Of a DNA stretch of 20,550 nt, positions 15,634-20,550 are shown one piece after another; positions within the stretch are counted from its first letter, which is position 1; the number at the start of each line of letters is the position of its first letter. Made by a program: the position numbers and the translations under genes. The stretch comes from DATNNN01 sp035601815. GTDB taxonomy: Bacteria > Pseudomonadota > Alphaproteobacteria > Rhizobiales > Xanthobacteraceae. The notes under the pieces are model-generated. The model ran no database searches, was not told the DNA's origin, and saw only the letters and a program-made list of their open reading frames with translations. The stretch spans positions 1-20,550 of the forward strand of contig DATNNN010000097.1 of assembly GCA_035601815.1 (NCBI GenBank), given 5' to 3'.

Positions 15634-16889
15634 GCGGCGAGGAGCCTGTGGCCGTCGTGGCCCACAATCCGGAGATCGAGGATCGCGCCGGGCGCGGCGG
15701 CGCGGGCGAGCCTGACGCGGGCGTAGTGCTCGGTGCGGCCGTTGGCGCCCTCCACCAGCACGCGGCGGCGGCGGCCGATCTCGGAGGCGAGATGCCGGCG
15801 CAGCGCAATTTCTCCCTTTTCCCGCAAGCGCCCGGCGCGCTCTTTCACGGTCTCTCCGCGCACCTTTGGCATGCGGGCGGCGGGCGTGCGCTCACGCGCC
15901 GAGAACGGGAATACGTGCAGGAAAGTAAGATCGCAGTCGTCGACGAGGGAAAGCGTGTTGCGGAAGGCGGCGTCGCTCTCGGTGGGGAAGCCAGCGATCA
16001 AGTCGGCGCCGAACACCACGTCGGGGCGGAGCCGCCGCACCTCGTCGCAGAAACGGATCGCGTCGGCGCGGGAGTGGCGGCGCTTCATGCGCTTGAGGAT
16101 CAGATCGTCGCCCGCTTGCAGCGATAGATGCAGATGCGGCATCAGGCGCGCCTCTTCGCCGATCGCGGCGAAAAGATCGGCGTCGATCTCGGCCGGGTCG
16201 ATCGAGGAAAGGCGCAGCCGCTTCAGCTCTGGCACGTGGCGCAGGATCGCGCGCACGAGGACGCCGAGCCTCGGCTGGCCGGGAAGATCGTGGCCCCAGG
16301 CGGTGAGATCGACGCCGGTGAGCACGACCTCGCCGATATCGCGCGCCGCCAGACGGCGCACATGCGCCACCACCTCGCCCGCCGGCACCGAGCGGGAGGG
16401 CCCGCGGCCGTACGGGATGATGCAAAAGGTGCAGCGGTGGTCGCAGCCGTTCTGCACCTGCACAAAAGCGCGCGGCCGGGCGGCGAAGCCGTCGTCGAGA
16501 TGGAGCGCCGTCTCGCGCATCATGCCGAGGCCGCCGATCTTGATTTTTTCATCGGCGCCGACGCCGAAATCGAACGATTGGCGCACGCCAGTCCAGGATT
16601 GCGCCGCCATCTTGTGACCGTTGCCGAGCACGCGATCGACCTCGGGCATGGCGGCGAACATTTGCGCTTCCGTCTCCGCGGCGCACCCGGTGACCACGAT
16701 GCGGGCCGCGGGCCGCGTCCGCTTCAGGCGGCGGATGGTCTGGCGTGCTTGGGCCACGGCTTCGGCGGTCACGGCGCAGGAATTGATCACGATCATGTCG
16801 TCGAATCCTGCCGCCTCCACGTGGCGGCGCATCACGTCGGACTCCGCCGCGTTCAGCCGGCAACCGAAGGTGACGACGTCGATGCTCAT
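15630..16889 (-). CDS. mtaB: tRNA (t6A37-C2)-methylthiotransferase MtaB
   Basis: A radical SAM enzyme that converts t6A37 to ms2t6A37 in tRNAs reading ANN codons. The 419 residues show the UPF0004 domain with its three cluster cysteines (Cys10 in FGCRLN, Cys38 in NSCAVT, Cys69 in TGCAAE), the radical SAM cluster motif CxxxCxxC (Cys149, Cys153, Cys156, in GCDHRCTFCIIPYGRG), and a C-terminal TRAM-like domain beginning near VLVEGANGRTEHYARV. The FGCRLN/NSCAVT spelling distinguishes MtaB from MiaB and RimO. It is 7 bases downstream of dapF and overlaps the MaoC-like gene by 4 bases. Confidence 0.95.
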   Translation of the reverse strand: MSIDVVTFGCRLNAAESDVMRRHVEAAGFDDMIVINSCAVTAEAVAQARQTIRRLKRTRPAARIVVTGCAAETEAQMFAAMPEVDRVLGNGHKMAAQSWTGVRQSFDFGVGADEKIKIGGLGMMRETALHLDDGFAARPRAFVQVQNGCDHRCTFCIIPYGRGPSRSVPAGEVVAHVRRLAARDIGEVVLTGVDLTAWGHDLPGQPRLGVLVRAILRHVPELKRLRLSSIDPAEIDADLFAAIGEEARLMPHLHLSLQAGDDLILKRMKRRHSRADAIRFCDEVRRLRPDVVFGADLIAGFPTESDAAFRNTLSLVDDCDLTFLHVFPFSARERTPAARMPKVRGETVKERAGRLREKGEIALRRHLASEIGRRRRVLVEGANGRTEHYARVRLARAAAPGAILDLRIVGHDGHRLLAA

Positions 16890-16896
16890 GGCTGCC

Positions 16897-17769
16897 TCAG
16901 GCCGCGTCGGCCGCGAGCATGGCCGGCGCGATTTTTCCCTCGAACTCGATTTCGGCGGGCCCGGTCATCAGCACGTGGTCGTCGCTCTCGCGCCATTCGA
17001 TGGCAAGGTCGCCGCCCGGCAGCGTGACGCGCACCTTGCGGCCGGTGCGCTTGGTGCGCGCGGCGCAAACCGCGGCGGCGCAGGCGGCGGAGCCGCAGGC
17101 CCGGGTCAAGCCCGCGCCGCGTTCCCAGGTGCGGACGATCAGATGATCCTTGTCCTTCACTTGCGCCACCGAGATGTTGGCGCGCTCGGGAAAGATCGGA
17201 TGGTTCTCCAAGAGCGGCCCGAGGCGCGCGAGGTCGTGGGCGTTGGCGTCGTCGACCCAGAAGATGGCGTGCGGGTTGCCCACGTTCACCGCCGACGGCG
17301 AGTGCAGCACCGGGGCGTCGATGGGCCCGATCTGCAACTCGATCATGCGCGTGTCGCGGAACTCCTCGGCCAGCGGAATTTCCGTCCAGGCGAAGCGCGG
17401 CTTGCCCATGTCGACGGTGATCCTGCCGTCGCCGCAGACCGCGCAGGCGACGAGGCCCGCGGCCGTCTCGTAGAGCACCTCGCGCTTGCCGCTTGCCTTG
17501 GCCGCCAGCATGGCGATGCAGCGCATGCCGTTGCCGCAGGCGGCGGATTCCGAGCCGTCGGAATTGTAGATGCGCACGAACGCCTCGGTGCCGGCGACGC
17601 GCGGCGGATAGAGCGCCATCAACTGGTCGAACGGCACCGCCTTGGGCCGCGCCAGCGCCCGCGCGGCGTCGGCCGGCACCGGCACAGGCTCGGCGCGCAG
17701 ATCGAGCACCAGGATTTCGTTGCCGATCCCGTTCATCTTGACGAAGGGCCGGCCGGCCAAGCCGCTCAT
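16897..17769 (-). CDS. dapF: Diaminopimelate epimerase
   Basis: DapF converts LL- to meso-diaminopimelate for lysine and peptidoglycan. The 290-residue protein has the N-terminal KMNGIGNEILVLD and the two catalytic cysteines, Cys78 in AACGNGMRC and Cys225 in TRACGSAACAA (E. coli Cys73 and Cys217), plus the conserved NPHAIFWVDD segment and WERGAGLT. The frame is open to 18126, but the ATG at 17769 matches the family start and normal length. It is the first gene of the operon dapF-mtaB-maoC-like-ftsY-yciB. A good -10-like TATAAG lies about 30 bases upstream on the minus strand but without a matching -35. Confidence 0.95.
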   Translation of the reverse strand: MSGLAGRPFVKMNGIGNEILVLDLRAEPVPVPADAARALARPKAVPFDQLMALYPPRVAGTEAFVRIYNSDGSESAACGNGMRCIAMLAAKASGKREVLYETAAGLVACAVCGDGRITVDMGKPRFAWTEIPLAEEFRDTRMIELQIGPIDAPVLHSPSAVNVGNPHAIFWVDDANAHDLARLGPLLENHPIFPERANISVAQVKDKDHLIVRTWERGAGLTRACGSAACAAAVCAARTKRTGRKVRVTLPGGDLAIEWRESDDHVLMTGPAEIEFEGKIAPAMLAADAA

Positions 17770-17890
17770 GGAAAATCCGTTTTCTCGCCCGCGACTTATA
17801 GGAGAAGCGGGCGGGCCTTTGCGAGTCCACAGTTGCGGCCTAAGTGTTGGGCGGAGCAGGGCGCCAACGCCCGGCGGCGAGGGATTTTGC

Positions 17891-18457
17891 ATGAAGTGGT
17901 GGCTGACGGCGGCGGCGGTGGTGTTCTTCGCCTGCGCGCCCGCCGCGGCACAAACGCCGGCGTCGCCGCCGGAAGTCGTCACCCGCGATCCCTTCGGCGA
18001 CGTGGTGACGTTCCCGGCGCGCACTGTCTTGTTCCGCGCCGGCGAGGCGGGCTGGGAGGAGGGCTGGGCGAAGCTAGTCGAGGCGTTCCGTGACCTGCGC
18101 GCGGCTGCCGACAAGCTCGGCCTCAAGGCAAGCGGGCCCGGGCTCGTGATCTATCGCGGCACCAGCGACGACGGCTTCAAGTTCGAGGTGGCGCTGCCGG
18201 TGGAGGGCACGCTGAGCACGCCCCCCGCCGACGGCTTTGCGCTCGCGCCGGGACCGAGCGGCAAGGCGCTGAAGTTCGTCCACCGCGGCTCGTTCGACAC
18301 GCTCGATTCCAGCTACGAGTCGATCCTCAACTTCATCGATACGCAGAAGCTGAGCGCCGCGGACCTTGCAATCGAGGAATACACGACCGATCCGGTGACG
18401 ACGAAGCCGGAGGATCTGGTGATCAACATCTACATGCCGCTGAAGGAAAAGCCCTAG
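17891..18457 (+). CDS. Exported GyrI-like domain protein
   Basis: A 188-residue protein with a Sec signal peptide (MKWWLTAAAVVFFACAPAAAQ, cleavage after AAA). From about residue 35 it resembles the GyrI-like/AraC effector-binding fold: LGLKASGPGLVIYRGTSDD, then KFEVALPVEG, GKALKFVHRGSFDTLDSSYESILNFI and a closing strand EDLVINIYMPLK. Cytoplasmic members bind small molecules or inhibit gyrase; here the signal peptide puts the domain in the periplasm, so a ligand-binding role is more likely than gyrase inhibition (inference). GCGAGGG lies about 8 bases before the ATG. Its stop shares CTAG with the stop of the convergent hydrolase gene. The ligand is unknown. Confidence 0.78.
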   Translation: MKWWLTAAAVVFFACAPAAAQTPASPPEVVTRDPFGDVVTFPARTVLFRAGEAGWEEGWAKLVEAFRDLRAAADKLGLKASGPGLVIYRGTSDDGFKFEVALPVEGTLSTPPADGFALAPGPSGKALKFVHRGSFDTLDSSYESILNFIDTQKLSAADLAIEEYTTDPVTTKPEDLVINIYMPLKEKP

Positions 18458-19518
18458 GCGATCTCCCACACCTCACCAGGCTTGAGCGCGCGAAAGCGAT
18501 CGGGCGGAATGCCCGCCTTGTCGCGCGCGGCGGCAAGGGCCGCGAGCGGCGCGTCGATCGCCTCGTCGGTAAGCTGGAAGGTGCCGAAGTGGTGGGCGAG
18601 CGCGAGCTCGGCGCCGCTGTCGCCGAATGTCCGCACCGCTTCCTCCGGGTTCATGTGCTGGTCGCGCATGAACCAGCGCGGCTCGTAGGCGCCGATCGGC
18701 AGGATGGCGAGGCGGAACGGGCCGTAGCGCTCGCGCGCGGCGCGGAAGTGGTGACCGTCGCCGTAGCCGGAGTCGGCGACGAAATAGATTTTCCCGTGCG
18801 GCGTCTCGATGATGAAGGCGGCCCACAGCGCCTTGTTGCGGTCGAGCAGCCCGCGCGCCGACCAGTGGCGCATGGGCACCGGCGTGATGGCGACGCCGCG
18901 GCCGATCTCCGCGCGCTCGTGCCAGTCGCGCGCTTCGGCCGCGATCGCCGCATCGTGGCCGCGCACGATGGTGTCGTTGCCGAGCGGCGTGATCACGCGC
19001 GGCCGGTGCGGCGTTGCCAGAGCCGAGAGCGTCGTGACGTCGAGGTGATCGTAGTGGCAATGGGAAACGAGAACGACATCGATGGGCGGCAGCGCGTCGA
19101 AGGCGACGCCCGGGTCGTTCACCCGCTTTGGGCCGGCGAAGCTCACCGGCGAGGCGCGCGCCGACCACACCGGGTCGGTGAGGATGTTCACGCCGGCGGT
19201 CTGGATGAGAAGGGTGGCGTGGCCGACGAACGAAACGCGCAGCGTGCCGCCGTCGACGCGCGGGGGCGGCCGGTCTGCATGCGGGCTCGGCGCCCATTCC
19301 GGCCACTGGGCGGCGCCGCGGTGGGTGTACCACCAGAGCAGGTCGCTGAGCTTCTTCGGCTGCGATCCGTATTGGTCGAAGAAATGGAAGCCGTCGAAGT
19401 GATCGGAAAGCGGACCGTCGTAGTAGCGCGCGAGTACCGAGCGAGCGCCGAATCCGCCGCCCGCCACCGCGGTCAACGCGCCGAGGCTGGCCAGCAAGCG
19501 GCGGCGGCTAATTCCCAT
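18454..19518 (-). CDS. Tat-exported MBL-fold metal-dependent hydrolase (UlaG/NAPE-PLD-like)
   Basis: A 354-residue metallo-beta-lactamase-fold enzyme. The metal-binding motif HxHxDH is SHCHYDHLD (His153, His155, Asp157, His158), preceded by SFVGHATLLIQTAGVNILTDPVWS (95-118) and SFAGPKRVNDPG, the arrangement seen in the N-acylphosphatidylethanolamine phospholipase D-like and RomA-like group. Later ligands are likely in FVADSGYGDGHHF and ALAHHFGTF. The N-terminus MGISRRRLLASLGALTAVAGG is a twin-arginine signal (SRRRLL), so it is probably exported folded with its metals. The likely substrate is a phosphodiester or ester of a lipid, but this cannot be fixed from sequence. It is convergent with the GyrI-like gene and divergent from ffh. 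Confidence 0.87.
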   Translation of the reverse strand: MGISRRRLLASLGALTAVAGGGFGARSVLARYYDGPLSDHFDGFHFFDQYGSQPKKLSDLLWWYTHRGAAQWPEWAPSPHADRPPPRVDGGTLRVSFVGHATLLIQTAGVNILTDPVWSARASPVSFAGPKRVNDPGVAFDALPPIDVVLVSHCHYDHLDVTTLSALATPHRPRVITPLGNDTIVRGHDAAIAAEARDWHERAEIGRGVAITPVPMRHWSARGLLDRNKALWAAFIIETPHGKIYFVADSGYGDGHHFRAARERYGPFRLAILPIGAYEPRWFMRDQHMNPEEAVRTFGDSGAELALAHHFGTFQLTDEAIDAPLAALAAARDKAGIPPDRFRALKPGEVWEIA

Positions 19519-19532
19519 GGGCTTTCCGTGCC

Positions 19533-19561
19533 TTGACTATGATACCGCGTATACTTAGGTT
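19533..19561 (+). promoter_or_regulatory. Candidate promoter of ffh
   Basis: TTGACT (19533-19538; 5 of 6) and TAGGTT (19556-19561; 3 of 6) are 17 bases apart. Transcription from about 19568 would give a leader of about 110 bases, which ends with a small hairpin (19648-19661). No equally good minus-strand promoter for the hydrolase was seen in the 159-base gap. Confidence 0.42.
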
Positions 19562-19647
19562 CGCGGCGCTCTCGCAAGAGACGTTACGTTTCAACCTTCG
19601 CCCACCGGTCCTTATAGAGGCCGGAGGCCAACGCCCGACAGCGCGAT

Positions 19648-19661
19648 GCGCCCTCGGGCGC
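19648..19661 (+). other. Small stem-loop in the ffh leader
   Basis: GCGCC (19648-19652), loop CTCG and GGCGC (19657-19661), ending 16 bases before the ffh ATG. The ffh start lacks a recognisable Shine-Dalgarno site, so local structure may matter; chance is possible in such GC-rich DNA. Confidence 0.25.
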
Positions 19662-19677
19662 GAAAGTGTTTGGCGCG

Positions 19678-20550
19678 ATGTTCGACACCCTCGCCGGGAA
19701 ACTCGGCGGAATTCTGGATCGCCTGCGCGGCCGCGGCGCCTTGTCGGAGGCCGACGTTGGCGAGGCCATGCGCGAGGTGCGCCGGGCGCTGATCGAGGCC
19801 GACGTGGCGCTGGAAGTGGCGCGCGGCTTCATCGAGCGGGTGACGGCGCGCTCCATCGGTGCCGACGTGATCCGCTCGGTCACCCCGGGCCAGATGGTGG
19901 TGAAGATCGTCCACGACGAGCTCGTGGCGGTGCTCGGCGCCGACGCTGAGCCCATCGACCTCAACGCGCCAACGCCGGTGCCGATCCTGATGGCGGGGCT
20001 GCAGGGCTCGGGCAAGACCACGACCACCGCCAAGCTCGCCAAGCGCCTTACCGAGCGGATGAAGCGCAAGGTGCTGATGGCGTCCCTCGACACCCGCCGC
20101 CCGGCCGCCATGGAGCAGCTCGCGGTGCTCGGGAACGAGATCGGTGTCGAGACGCTGCCGATCGTGGCCGGCCAGTCGGCGGTGCAGATCGCCCGGCGCG
20201 CCGTGGAGGCGGCGCGGCTCTCGGCTTATGACGTGGTGCTCCTCGACACCGCCGGCCGCGTCACCGTGGACGAGGCGCTCATGGCCGAGGTCGCCGAGAT
20301 CGAGCGCGCCGTCGGCGCGCACGAGACTCTGCTCGTCGCCGACGCGCTCACCGGCCAGGACGCCGTAGTGACGGCACGCGCGTTTTCCGCGCGGCTCAAT
20401 CTCACCGGCATCATTCTCACCCGCGTCGACGGCGACGGCCGCGGCGGTGCCGCGCTCTCGATGCGCGCGGTCACCGGCAAGCCGATCAAGCTCATCGGCA
20501 CCGGCGAGCGCATGGACGCGCTTGAGGACTTCGATCCCGCCCGCATCGCC
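19678..20550 (+). CDS. ffh: Signal recognition particle protein Ffh, N-terminal part
   Basis: The SRP54-type GTPase that binds signal sequences at the ribosome and docks with FtsY. 291 codons are visible and the frame is still open at the right edge, so the methionine-rich M domain is missing. Seen are the N domain (about 1-90, with LSEADVGEAMREVRRALIEADVAL), G1 GLQGSGKTT (107-115), the insertion-box motif SLDTRRPAAMEQL (DTRRPAA, where many bacteria have DTYRPAA), G3 DTAGR (190-194) and G4 TRVDGDGRGGAALS (248-261). The start MFDTLAGKLGGILDRL is the usual alphaproteobacterial one; an in-frame GTG at 19666 is less likely. The downstream genes lie outside the window. Confidence 0.96.
   Translation, partial: MFDTLAGKLGGILDRLRGRGALSEADVGEAMREVRRALIEADVALEVARGFIERVTARSIGADVIRSVTPGQMVVKIVHDELVAVLGADAEPIDLNAPTPVPILMAGLQGSGKTTTTAKLAKRLTERMKRKVLMASLDTRRPAAMEQLAVLGNEIGVETLPIVAGQSAVQIARRAVEAARLSAYDVVLLDTAGRVTVDEALMAEVAEIERAVGAHETLLVADALTGQDAVVTARAFSARLNLTGIILTRVDGDGRGGAALSMRAVTGKPIKLIGTGERMDALEDFDPARIA

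Noticed and set aside
16128..17027. Plus-strand frame across mtaB and dapF
   Set aside because: It is antisense to catalytic motifs of both enzymes and spans their junction; it is typical GC-rich noise.

Overview
The window is ordinary chromosomal housekeeping DNA from a high-GC alphaproteobacterium, most likely of the order Hyphomicrobiales (Bradyrhizobium/Rhodopseudomonas/Rhodoplanes-like). The main evidence is the gene content and order: an IalB-family gene beside rlmN, a DUF2794 gene, a DUF1223 gene behind acnA, a ccmABCDG cluster divergent from acnA, and the run dapF-mtaB-ftsY-yciB beside ffh. The family assignment is from recognised motifs; the taxonomic placement is inference. No insertion sequence, prophage, CRISPR array or clear horizontally acquired block was seen.

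Layout. Bases 1-2196 are mostly minus strand: the 5' end of rlmN, ialB, thpR and tesA. tesA stands head to head with an ABC transporter pair (ATPase 2177-2893, FtsX-type permease 2890-5460), the same arrangement as tesA/ybbA-ybbP in E. coli. A Bax-inhibitor-1 gene follows (5604-6374) and shares a bidirectional terminator with a convergent DUF2794 gene. Bases 6795-7133 hold no convincing protein gene. They do hold a promoter pair around a perfect inverted repeat and a strong plus-strand terminator, which together predict an undescribed small RNA of about 150 nt. This is the most interesting element found.

Bases 7134-10671 are DUF1223 and acnA (minus strand). acnA is preceded by a good sigma70-type promoter and a leader hairpin, and it seems to start at a non-ATG codon. 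Bases 10906-13656 are ccmA-B-C-D-G, five of the cytochrome c maturation genes, tightly coupled. Bases 13653-17769 (minus) form a compact operon dapF, mtaB, a MaoC-like hydratase, ftsY, yciB. An exported GyrI-like protein (plus) then converges on a Tat-exported metallo-beta-lactamase-fold hydrolase (minus), and the window ends inside ffh.

How the genes relate. ffh and ftsY supply the two GTPases of co-translational membrane targeting. CcmABCD moves and handles haem, and CcmG supplies reductant for apocytochrome c; ccmE, ccmF and ccmH are not in this window. acnA, dapF, mtaB, rlmN and thpR are core metabolism and RNA modification or processing. Many neighbours overlap by 1-4 bases or are separated by less than 10, so most of the region is a few dense transcription units. 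Real regulatory space lies only at about 804-935, 5461-5603, 6795-7133, 10672-10905, 17770-17890 and 19519-19677.
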